Part shown: positions 1 through 7,610 of the stretch, piece by piece
How the letters are laid out: the number at the start of each line of letters is the position of its first letter
Position numbering within the stretch: position 1 is the stretch's first letter
Assembly: GCF_013375035.1 (NCBI RefSeq)
Contig: NZ_CP056032.1
Location: forward strand, 3,018,001 to 3,082,000
Length of the DNA: 64,000 nt
Reading direction: 5' to 3'
Origin: Spirosoma sp. KUDC1026
Lineage (GTDB): Bacteria; Bacteroidota; Bacteroidia; Cytophagales; Spirosomataceae
Notes under the pieces: model-generated
Seen by the model: only the letters and a program-made list of their open reading frames with translations
Database searches by the model: none
What the model was told of the DNA's origin: nothing
Made by a program: the position numbers and the translations under genes

Positions 1-1244
1 GTATTGTAATTGCTACCCGCTACGCTGAAGTCAACCTGCTCCGTGAAGTTTACAGGGAACGTTGGCCGGTTGCGGGTTACGTAGAACAGTTTGCCGACCC
101 GGTAATTGCTGCCGCAGCGTACGAAAGCACCATTTACCCGTAGCAGACCGTATTGCTGCCCGCGGAGAATACCCCGATCCATCACGACGTTAGACGCTGC
201 AACGCACGAATCAGCCGGAATGGTCTGGTTCTTCTTGTAAAAGCGAGGGTCAACACCAGCCGGGTCCTGCGAATAGGCGCTTGTCCAGGTCCGGTAAAAG
301 TCGGGAGTGATCGCTGGTCCGTCAGTACCGTTGGCGCCCGTGAACGCGGGCAGTGGAAACTGGTCACCCGATATCGAGAAGTAAGCCAGCCGGTTATGGC
401 CGTTCAGTTCAGAGCGCTGGTCAACGGCAAAAACCAGCTCCTTGTTGGTGTGGTTGTCGGCGTTGAAAATGGAGAAGTAATCTGGCGACAACTGGTACTG
501 ACCCGAGTTGATGATCTTGTCCGTGTACTCGACAACCTTGTCCATGTCGGCCGACTGGAACGTGAACTGCGTCGCGTATCGATCCCGGTAAACGGCGGCA
601 TTCAGGTACAGCCGGGCCAGTAATCCCCAAACTCCTCCTTTGGTCAGGCGGCCGGGGCCAACACTGGTCGCCAGATCCGGCTCAGCGGCCAAAAATTCAC
701 TTTTTACGTATTCCAGGGCCGGTTCGCCCCGCAGAATCTGCGAAACTCCCTGTGGATCGTCTTTAACGAACACCAGTCCGAACAGATCGAGCAGCATCAT
801 GTTGTAATACGCCCGCATACCCCGCGCTTCGGCGATGTACGTTTTCGTGTTCGAATCATTGATGGTTGGCAGCGTAGTCAGGGCTGTCACCGACCGCGAA
901 ATGCCCTGCGTCAGTAGGACCCAGGTGTTACGCAGGTTTGGATCGGTACTGGTTGGCGTATGCTGGTGTAGTGCCAGATAGATCCCGTTGTCGCCCCAGT
1001 CAGTACCCCCACGATACGGTAGGATTGCTTCATCCGTCGAGATTTCCTGGATGGTGAAATAGTTGGTGTGCGTAAAGATATCTGGTAGCCGGGCATAGAC
1101 GGGAGCCAGGTTACCATCGGCGGCCTGGCGATCTGTCAGGCCAGTCGCCGACGATTCGTCCAGTACGTTTTCGTTTAGGTTCGTACAACCGTTCAGGGCC
1201 AGGAGTCCGGCGAGTGCTACGGTTGACAGGAGTGTCCGCTTCAT
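1..1244 (-). CDS. SusD/RagB-family outer-membrane lipoprotein, partial (C-terminus beyond window)
   Basis: Reading from the ATG at 1244 gives 414 codons with no stop before the window edge. The first 20 residues form a lipoprotein signal with a lipobox ending in Cys20 (ALNGC). The body has the helical tetratricopeptide style of SusD proteins, including AEARGMRAYYNMMLLDLFG and a GLLARLYLNAAVY segment. SusD proteins sit on the outer surface and cap the partner SusC channel to capture oligosaccharides or other ligands. The gene lies 72 bp downstream of a SusC gene on the same strand, the standard order. The substrate cannot be told from the sequence shown. Confidence 0.9.
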   Translation of the reverse strand, partial: MKRTLLSTVALAGLLALNGCTNLNENVLDESSATGLTDRQAADGNLAPVYARLPDIFTHTNYFTIQEISTDEAILPYRGGTDWGDNGIYLALHQHTPTSTDPNLRNTWVLLTQGISRSVTALTTLPTINDSNTKTYIAEARGMRAYYNMMLLDLFGLVFVKDDPQGVSQILRGEPALEYVKSEFLAAEPDLATSVGPGRLTKGGVWGLLARLYLNAAVYRDRYATQFTFQSADMDKVVEYTDKIINSGQYQLSPDYFSIFNADNHTNKELVFAVDQRSELNGHNRLAYFSISGDQFPLPAFTGANGTDGPAITPDFYRTWTSAYSQDPAGVDPRFYKKNQTIPADSCVAASNVVMDRGILRGQQYGLLRVNGAFVRCGSNYRVGKLFYVTRNRPTFPVNFTEQVDFSVAGSNYN

Positions 1245-1316
1245 AGTAAAAGAGAGAAGAAGTGCAGCCTGCCTGTTTCCGTTCGGAGGGCGGACAGGCT
1301 GCGCTTGATGGCTTGT

Positions 1317-4300
1317 TTAGAATGTCACATTTACCCCAAAAACAACCGAACGGGCTTTGGGATAGCTTAGGTAATCGATGCCGTACGACGAAACACCATT
1401 GACTGTCCGATCGGTATTAACCTCGGGATCATAGCCGTTGTATTTGGTGATGACGAACAGGTTCTGACCCGTTACCGAGAAGCGAACGTTTGAGATCCAT
1501 CGGTTCATACCGATCAGACGAGGATTCAGATTATAGCCCAGGGTCAGGTTGTTCAGGCGGAAGAACGAACCGTCTTTCAGGAAGCGGGTTGATACCGGTG
1601 CTGAGTTGTTAATCGACTCAGTTGGCTCACCAATACCTTCGGGGGTTGTATTCAGGTTTTTGACCAGCCGGGCTTTGTAAAAGAGGGCGTTGGCCGTGTT
1701 GTCGTAGATTTTATTGCCAGATACGCCGTTGAAGTTGGCCGTCAGGTCAAAGCCTTTGTAAGCCGCGCTGGCATTGAAGTTGAACTGCTTAGTTGGCAGC
1801 GCGCTACCCGCGGCAATCCGGTCTTTGTCGGTGCCTCCGTTCTCATCGCCATCAATGTCGCTGTATTTACTTACCCCTTTCTCATCGATGCCGATGTACT
1901 CACGCAGGTAGAACGTACCGATCGGCTGGCCATTTACGTAGCCGTTGATGGTCGCCGACGTCAGCCCCGACCCCGTTGCCGACCCCGATGTAATAACCGA
2001 ATATGGTGAGTTGTTCACTACGTTCTTGATGAACGTTACGTTACCGCCCAGATCCAGCCGGAAACCGCTCTGGCTGGCGTAGCGATAATTCAGACCCAGT
2101 TCAACACCCTGGTTTGTGATGGTCATGTTGGGTACGTTCGTCCAGTAGGTAGAGGCTGGCTGAATCGGATCGGCCGGGATGACTTCGAGCAGAATTTTGC
2201 CCGATACTTTACGAAAATAATCGACTGTACCGGTCAGTGCGCCGTTGAACAAACCGAAGTCAAGTCCTAAATCGGTTTGGGTCGATACCTCCCACTGAAT
2301 GTCCGGGTTCGCCAGGCGCGTATAGGTCGTACCGGCGGGATAGGTTGTCGACGCGTCAAGCGGATAGCTGGTTGTAGCGCTTACGGTTGATGTAAACAGG
2401 GCCTGGGTAATCTTCGATGGAATTTCCTGGTTGCCCGTCTGACCCCAGCCCGCCCGGAGTTTCAGATCGGAGAACGGACCGGACCGCAGGAAGGGCTCTT
2501 CCGACAACCGCCAGCCCGCCGAGAACGATGGGAAAACGCCATACTTATTGTTAGAACCGAACTTCGACGATCCGTCGGCCCGCACGGTTGCGGTGAACAG
2601 ATACCGGTCGCGGAACTGGTAATTCACCCGGGAGAAGAACGATTGCAGTTCGTTGTCAATCGCTGATCCATAGGGCCGGTTATTAGCCAGCGACAGATCC
2701 TGGCCCTGACCGGGGTTGTTGATCGGTTCAACGGGCGAGATTGGGAATTTATTGATGCTCCAGCCCCGCTCCCGAATCTGGAACTTCTGGTAGGAGTGCC
2801 CCAGCAGAGCCGTCAGGCTGTGGTTACCCCAGCCGCGGGTGTAGGTAAAATAGTTCTCGAGTAGTACGTTCTGATTGTTGGCGTAGATGCTTTCGAGCCG
2901 TCCATCCTGTTGCGGAACCAGATTCGCCAGCGACTGTATATCCCGCGTCGAGCTGGAGTTATCGACCCCCAGATTCATCTTGTAAACAAGGTCCTTCGTG
3001 AACTTGTACGAGGGGGAAATATTAGCAACGATACGGTTGGTTGTCGTGAGGTCTTTTTGCAGATTCAGTGTTACCAGCGGATTCGTAAACGCCTGGTATT
3101 TGATCGGGGCGCCCGTACTGTCATACGCCGGGTAGGTTGGGTTAGCAGAAAGCGCTGCGCCAACAATGCTTTCGATAGGAGGGCGGCTGTTGGTTGTTTG
3201 CGAAGCCGTCAGATTGACGTCTACCGTAAGCCGGTCTTCGAGGAACTTCTGCGAGGCATTGAAGCGACCCGTGTAACGACGGAACAAGCTATTTTTCAGG
3301 ATACCTTCCTGATTCTGTACGCTCAGCGACCCGTAATAGGTGAGCTTATCCGTACCCCCACTCAGGCCGATGTTGTAATCCTGCGTTACGGCGGTCCGGC
3401 TAATCAAACGCTGCCAGTCGGTTGATGATTTCTGATCGTCTAATGTGCCTCCAACGGCTACAACCTGCCGACGAAATTCATCTGCGAAAAAGACGGGCAG
3501 CGGACGCGACATATTCGAAATCCCAACGTTGGCCGAAACCGTCAGGTTGGACGCCCCTGCTTTGCCTTTCTTGGTGGTGATCAGAATGACCCCGTTGGCA
3601 CCACGGGCGCCGTAAATAGCCGTAGCTGACGCATCCTTCAGGACGTCAATACTTTCGATGTCCTGAGGATTCAGGAAGTTCAACGGGTTTTGTGGGCTAC
3701 CCGACCCGCTGGTGCTGGAATTGTCGAGCGGGATACCGTCCAGGACGAACAGCGGGGTACTACCCGTCCGGACGCCACCCGGACCCCGAACCGTAATCGT
3801 CTGCCGACCACCTGGTTCACCGCTGGCCGACGTAACGTTCACCCCGGCTACCTTACCCTGAAGGAGCTGTTCGGGCGAGTTGATGATACCACGGTTGAAA
3901 TCGGTGCTTTTTACCGTTGTCAGCGCCCCCGTTGCATCTTTTTTCGTGGTAGTTCCGTACCCGATAACCACTACCTGATTCAGCTCGGAGGCCGATGCCT
4001 TGAGGCCTACGCTGATGGTCGTTCTGTTCCCGACCGCCACTTCCTGCGTAACGAAGCCAATGAAGCCAAACACCAGAACGGGCGAACCAGTGCTGGGTAT
4101 CGTAAGACGGTACTCGCCGTTGGCGTCAGTAGTCGTGCCGCGGGTGCTGCCCTTCAGGACGACACTGCAGCCAGCCAGTGCTTCGTTGGTCGCGCCGTCG
4201 GTAACACGGCCACTAATGGTTATGTCGGCAGTAGCGTTAATGCCCGTTAGCGAGAATGCATGACCAGAAATTGATGTAGCGTGTGTTCCCTGAACAGTTG

Positions 4301-4379
4301 TCGACAGGACAACCAGCAGTGGAACGAAAACCCTCCTTAAACAGGTGATAGGAGGGGGGGATACGTAGCAGAATGACAT
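1317..4379 (-). CDS. SusC/RagA-family TonB-dependent outer-membrane transporter
   Basis: The protein is 1020 aa from the ATG at 4379; a TTG nine codons further upstream is less likely. A signal peptide (LRRVFVPLLVVLS region) is followed by a CarboxypepD_reg-like domain beginning ITISGRVTDGATNEALAG. Next come the TonB-box/plug segment (VVVIGYGTTTKKDATGAL, then PLFVLDGIPLDN and IESIDVLKDASATAIYGARG), a long beta-barrel, and a C-terminal strand ending in NVTF. It should import a ligand captured by the adjacent SusD using TonB energy. Length and domain order are normal for the family. No sigma/anti-sigma pair is visible next to it in this window. Confidence 0.95.
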   Translation of the reverse strand: MSFCYVSPPPITCLRRVFVPLLVVLSTTVQGTHATSISGHAFSLTGINATADITISGRVTDGATNEALAGCSVVLKGSTRGTTTDANGEYRLTIPSTGSPVLVFGFIGFVTQEVAVGNRTTISVGLKASASELNQVVVIGYGTTTKKDATGALTTVKSTDFNRGIINSPEQLLQGKVAGVNVTSASGEPGGRQTITVRGPGGVRTGSTPLFVLDGIPLDNSSTSGSGSPQNPLNFLNPQDIESIDVLKDASATAIYGARGANGVILITTKKGKAGASNLTVSANVGISNMSRPLPVFFADEFRRQVVAVGGTLDDQKSSTDWQRLISRTAVTQDYNIGLSGGTDKLTYYGSLSVQNQEGILKNSLFRRYTGRFNASQKFLEDRLTVDVNLTASQTTNSRPPIESIVGAALSANPTYPAYDSTGAPIKYQAFTNPLVTLNLQKDLTTTNRIVANISPSYKFTKDLVYKMNLGVDNSSSTRDIQSLANLVPQQDGRLESIYANNQNVLLENYFTYTRGWGNHSLTALLGHSYQKFQIRERGWSINKFPISPVEPINNPGQGQDLSLANNRPYGSAIDNELQSFFSRVNYQFRDRYLFTATVRADGSSKFGSNNKYGVFPSFSAGWRLSEEPFLRSGPFSDLKLRAGWGQTGNQEIPSKITQALFTSTVSATTSYPLDASTTYPAGTTYTRLANPDIQWEVSTQTDLGLDFGLFNGALTGTVDYFRKVSGKILLEVIPADPIQPASTYWTNVPNMTITNQGVELGLNYRYASQSGFRLDLGGNVTFIKNVVNNSPYSVITSGSATGSGLTSATINGYVNGQPIGTFYLREYIGIDEKGVSKYSDIDGDENGGTDKDRIAAGSALPTKQFNFNASAAYKGFDLTANFNGVSGNKIYDNTANALFYKARLVKNLNTTPEGIGEPTESINNSAPVSTRFLKDGSFFRLNNLTLGYNLNPRLIGMNRWISNVRFSVTGQNLFVITKYNGYDPEVNTDRTVNGVSSYGIDYLSYPKARSVVFGVNVTF

Positions 4380-4930
4380 AGGGCAACGTGCGGTTTTTGG
4401 GTGCAAAATTCAGGCGGCCTACTTGCCGAAAGAAACAGGATGCAAGATTTAAAAATAAAATAATATAATATAATTGAGAATAAATTTAATTCTAATAAAG
4501 CCCTCAGTTCTGCCCTATGAAGCCATGAAGAATAGGGGTTATCTGTTTACTTATTGGCAAGGTGTTGATTTTAAGTAAATTGCCAGTTATTTCGGATGTA
4601 GGATGCCTTTATGTGGGTAGAAAATGATGAATTCGATCTAGTGCCTAGTAGGGTTTCAGACAGGGAAGTTACTGGAAGAGGGCCATAACAATTGGACAGA
4701 AAAGATATAGTGGCTCTTTGTTACGAAAGTGTTAAGAAATTGGCAACTGGATGAATTCATAGGCTGGGACGTTTCAACTACTGTTCATATGCTCCAGACA
4801 AGACATTAAAATCTTTTTAGATAATTTAGCCCTGATCCCTGATTACTTTTGTGCCATTTACCGGATTAGACCTGTTCGCTGGCAGATAAGCTTTGCGCGT
4901 GCTGACCCGCTGTTTTCTGTTTTATTACGT
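4380..4930. other. AT-rich divergent intergenic region
   Basis: About 550 bases separate the SusC gene, read leftward, from a response regulator read rightward. Both promoters should lie here. Apart from the TAnnTTTG box near the right end I see no ORF, repeat or stable hairpin. Confidence 0.6.
4844..4851 (+). promoter_or_regulatory. Candidate Bacteroidetes -7 box
   Basis: TACTTTTG matches the TAnnTTTG consensus exactly, 80 bp upstream of the response regulator ATG. A matching -33 TTG is not evident, so the call rests on the -7 box and its position. Confidence 0.4.
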
Positions 4931-5377
4931 ATGCCGACGCAATTTCCTATACTCGTTATTGACGACGAACCTGCTATTGCTGATGTACTGAATCGAGTTG
5001 CTAAAACCAGCTTCCCCGAAGCTACGTTTACGCATATCAGCGGTTTCGATGGAGCAAAAGACTATCTGGAACACATGGGGGGGCGTCCGCCAAAACTTAT
5101 CCTGCTAGATATTGATCTGCATACCGGAAAAGACGGCCTGGAACTACTGAATCTGCTTCGTCGGCATCCCACGGGACGCTTGTTGCCGGTGGTTATGCTA
5201 TCCAGTCATAGTCAATCGGCCAAACTGAAACGAGCCTATGATTACGGGGCTTCATCCTTTATCAGCAAGCCATATACCTACCAGCAGTGGAAAGAACTGG
5301 TTGTGCAGTTGCGTCAGTACTGGTGCATGACCGTAACAATACCGACTCTCTGGCTGGAGGACGGTATCGACCTATGA
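4931..5377 (+). CDS. Receiver-only response regulator
   Basis: The 148-aa protein is a single CheY-like receiver domain. It has the acidic pair D11-D12 (VIDDEP), phospho-acceptor D60 (LILLDID), switch residue S91 (VVMLSSH) and K113-P114 (FISKPY). No DNA-binding output domain follows, only about 35 residues ending in an aromatic tail (LRQYWCMTVTIP). It would be phosphorylated by a separate histidine kinase and act by protein contact. Its tail closely resembles that of the pseudogene at 58325-58792, which suggests paralogy. Confidence 0.9.
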   Translation: MPTQFPILVIDDEPAIADVLNRVAKTSFPEATFTHISGFDGAKDYLEHMGGRPPKLILLDIDLHTGKDGLELLNLLRRHPTGRLLPVVMLSSHSQSAKLKRAYDYGASSFISKPYTYQQWKELVVQLRQYWCMTVTIPTLWLEDGIDL

Positions 5378-5465
5378 GGAAACGTAGCGGCACATACGGG
5401 AATGAAGCTACTTCGGCGGTCAGCGTTCAGTACGGGTAGAGTCCTGGTCGGTATCGTTAGTCTGC

Positions 5466-6218
5466 ATGAATATTCTTTTGATTAAAGTAGCACTGATGCC
5501 TGTCGTGATGGCAATCGTTACGCAGGCCAGCCGGAAATGGGGCAACCGAATTGGCGGGTTGATTTCCAGTATGCCCTGGATTGCCGGGCCCATTCTTCTG
5601 TTCTTTATTCTTGAACAGGGTAAACTCTTTGGTATTCAATCGGTACCAGGTATTCTGACGGGAATTGTCTCCCTGATTGGCTTCTGCTACAGCTACGCCC
5701 GGTTGTCGGCCCGATTTAGCTGGCTGCCGACACTGCTTCTCTCGTATAGTGTGTACGTGTTGGTGGCCCTGCTGCTGAACCAGATTCGGGTGAACCTGTG
5801 GCTTGGGTACGGAATGGCGATGGGAAGTATTCTGCTGTGTCTACGCGTTTTTCCAGCCCCGGCCGCGCAGCCGTCGTCTATCCGGCGATTACCTTACGAC
5901 ATGCTGATCCGGATGGGGGTGGCCACCTTGTTTGTCATTGCCATTACGGAACTGGCGCATTGGGTTGGCCCGACCTGGAGCGGTGTCCTGACCCCTTTTC
6001 CCGTCATTACGTCGATTCTGGCCGTATTTACCCACTTTCTGCAGGGTAGTTCGGGCGTAGTGACCCTGCTGCGGGGCAGTCTGCTAGGCTTTCTGGGCTA
6101 CACGACCTTCCTGTTTCTGCAGGCGTTTTTGCTTACTGACTTCTCGATTGGGGTGTCGTTTCTGATCGCGTTGCTGGTGAACGTACTCATCAGCGTGGCC
6201 GTCAGCCGGCTGGTATAA
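5466..6218 (+). CDS. Conserved integral membrane protein of unknown function
   Basis: The 250-aa protein is almost entirely hydrophobic, with about seven or eight predicted membrane spans. The N-terminal motif (SRKWGNRIGGLISSMPWIAGP, followed by a FILEQG) resembles an uncharacterised family in which R-W-G...GG...P...GP is conserved between the first two helices. It probably sits in the inner membrane. It starts 88 bp after the response regulator on the same strand. No function can be assigned. Confidence 0.7.
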   Translation: MNILLIKVALMPVVMAIVTQASRKWGNRIGGLISSMPWIAGPILLFFILEQGKLFGIQSVPGILTGIVSLIGFCYSYARLSARFSWLPTLLLSYSVYVLVALLLNQIRVNLWLGYGMAMGSILLCLRVFPAPAAQPSSIRRLPYDMLIRMGVATLFVIAITELAHWVGPTWSGVLTPFPVITSILAVFTHFLQGSSGVVTLLRGSLLGFLGYTTFLFLQAFLLTDFSIGVSFLIALLVNVLISVAVSRLV

Positions 6219-6254
6219 CAACCCGTTGGGTACCTTGGCTACTACGGTCAGGGA

Positions 6255-6422
6255 TCACATCCGGCTCCAGAGTTGGTAGAGTGCAACCAGGGAAAGAAAG
6301 GTGCCAAGCAGAACACCGGCCTGCGTCCAGCGGGGTGGTTTATCGGCAGGGATTTTCCAGGCCGATACGCAGAAAAAGGCTGTCCAAAGTGAACAGAGGG
6401 CGAACAGTAGCTTTATAAGCAT
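6255..6422 (-). CDS. Small two-helix membrane protein, hypothetical
   Basis: Starting at the ATG at 6422 gives 55 aa (MLIKLLFALCSLW...) with two hydrophobic segments, about residues 2-20 and 30-50, joined by a charged loop (KIPADKPPRW). A longer frame upstream adds a polar stretch that looks unlike a coding N-terminus. I do not recognise a family. Confidence 0.5.
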   Translation of the reverse strand: MLIKLLFALCSLWTAFFCVSAWKIPADKPPRWTQAGVLLGTFLSLVALYQLWSRM

Positions 6423-6677
6423 AGCAACGGATGTGAATTGACAATCCAACTTACAACGTCCCGACACCGATTGCTATGTCTCTGCTCGAATTAGTTTGTA
6501 GACAACGGAAAATTATATGTGAATGCTAAAAAACGGTTTGTTGACTGTTCTGACGCCAGCCGGGTGTAACTATACGTTACTAAGCAAAGCAATGAACTGA
6601 ACAAGCAATAGGGCTGCCTGCGGGTTCGGGCTATGGTAGTTCGTGTGGCAACGATCAAAACCGCATTCTGAGTCTTC

Positions 6678-6706
6678 AAAAAAAAAGCCGCCCTTTTCAG
6701 AGCGGC
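6678..6706 (-). terminator. Rho-independent terminator for the LolA-like gene
   Basis: On the minus strand GCCGCTCTGAAAAGGGCGGC forms a 5-bp-plus GC stem followed directly by a run of nine T. It lies just past the stop codon of the gene at 6730-7443. Confidence 0.8.
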
Positions 6707-6729
6707 ATTAAAGCGAACGTGACCAGATC

Positions 6730-7443
6730 TTATTTACTCGGTTTCTTAAACAGCGCATTGTCCACCGGGCCGTTGATGACCGTTTTATTGGTCGTCATGA
6801 CGAGGTTTCCCATCTGGCTCGTAACTTCCAGCGTATTCGGAAATTTAACGCCCTCTACTTCTTTATAATCCGAGTAACCGATTTCGTTATCCTGCCCGTT
6901 GACGGACATTTTGACTTTGCTGACCAGGTACGTATTGGCATCGACAAACTCGTCCATCGTCTGGCCTTCCTTTGTGGTTACTTTCAGGTGGAAGTTATCT
7001 TTTTTATCCACTTTCTCCTTGCCAACCAGCTCGACCTTATTGCCTTTTTCCTTATAGTTTACCAGTGGGCCAAACGGATCGAGCTGGGAAGACTGCGATT
7101 TAAGCAGCTCGCCGGGCATGTCCTCGGGATCACCGCTACCGCCCATCATGGCGGGGCGGATCATCCAGCCGGTTGTGCCGTCCACTACCTGGATCATGGA
7201 GTTGCCCATCACCGTCGATTCTGACCGGAGCGACTTGCCAACAACCAGGGTTGTTTTAGTCGGCACTTCCATGCCCTGAATCGTAAATGACCGATCGGTC
7301 ACCATCGTTTTAATATTGTTTAGTTTATCCATCCCACCCAGGGCCGCTACGTGTTTGTCGACAATTTCATCGACGGTCTGGGCGTAGGCGCCGATCGACA
7401 TAAAGACGGCTGCGGTGGCGATCAGGAATTGATTCGTTTTCAT
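6730..7443 (-). CDS. Periplasmic LolA-like (outer-membrane lipoprotein-sorting-like) protein
   Basis: The 237-aa protein has a signal peptide cleaved near residue 21 (GAYAQ), then the opening VDEIVDKHVAALGGMDKLNNIKT that is typical of Bacteroidetes proteins with a LolA/LppX-like fold. The remainder is predicted beta-rich. Proteins of this type are thought to bind hydrophobic ligands or lipoproteins in the periplasm, but this member is not specifically characterised. It has its own terminator downstream. Confidence 0.7.
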   Translation of the reverse strand: MKTNQFLIATAAVFMSIGAYAQTVDEIVDKHVAALGGMDKLNNIKTMVTDRSFTIQGMEVPTKTTLVVGKSLRSESTVMGNSMIQVVDGTTGWMIRPAMMGGSGDPEDMPGELLKSQSSQLDPFGPLVNYKEKGNKVELVGKEKVDKKDNFHLKVTTKEGQTMDEFVDANTYLVSKVKMSVNGQDNEIGYSDYKEVEGVKFPNTLEVTSQMGNLVMTTNKTVINGPVDNALFKKPSK

Positions 7444-7493
7444 TGATTACGTTAGCTTGATGCTCGTTTAGGTTTTGTTTTAATCTTGTTTTT

Positions 7494-7568
7494 GGAGCGC
7501 GTAGCCCGGAGGAGGAATTTTAAGCTAAAGGAAAAACTTTAAGATTTCTCCTCCGGGCTACGCGCTCC
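7494..7568. repeat. Large intergenic palindrome (21-bp perfect arms)
   Basis: The arm GGAGCGCGTAGCCCGGAGGA (plus a final G) at 7494-7514 is the exact reverse complement of 7548-7568. The 33-nt AT-rich spacer is itself partly complementary. It sits between two leftward genes and has no T-tract, so it looks more like a REP-type dispersed palindrome than a terminator. No second copy was noticed in this window. Confidence 0.75.
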
Positions 7569-7610
7569 GGTCGAAATGATGAAAAAATGTTTACTGCTTA
7601 CGCTAAAATA

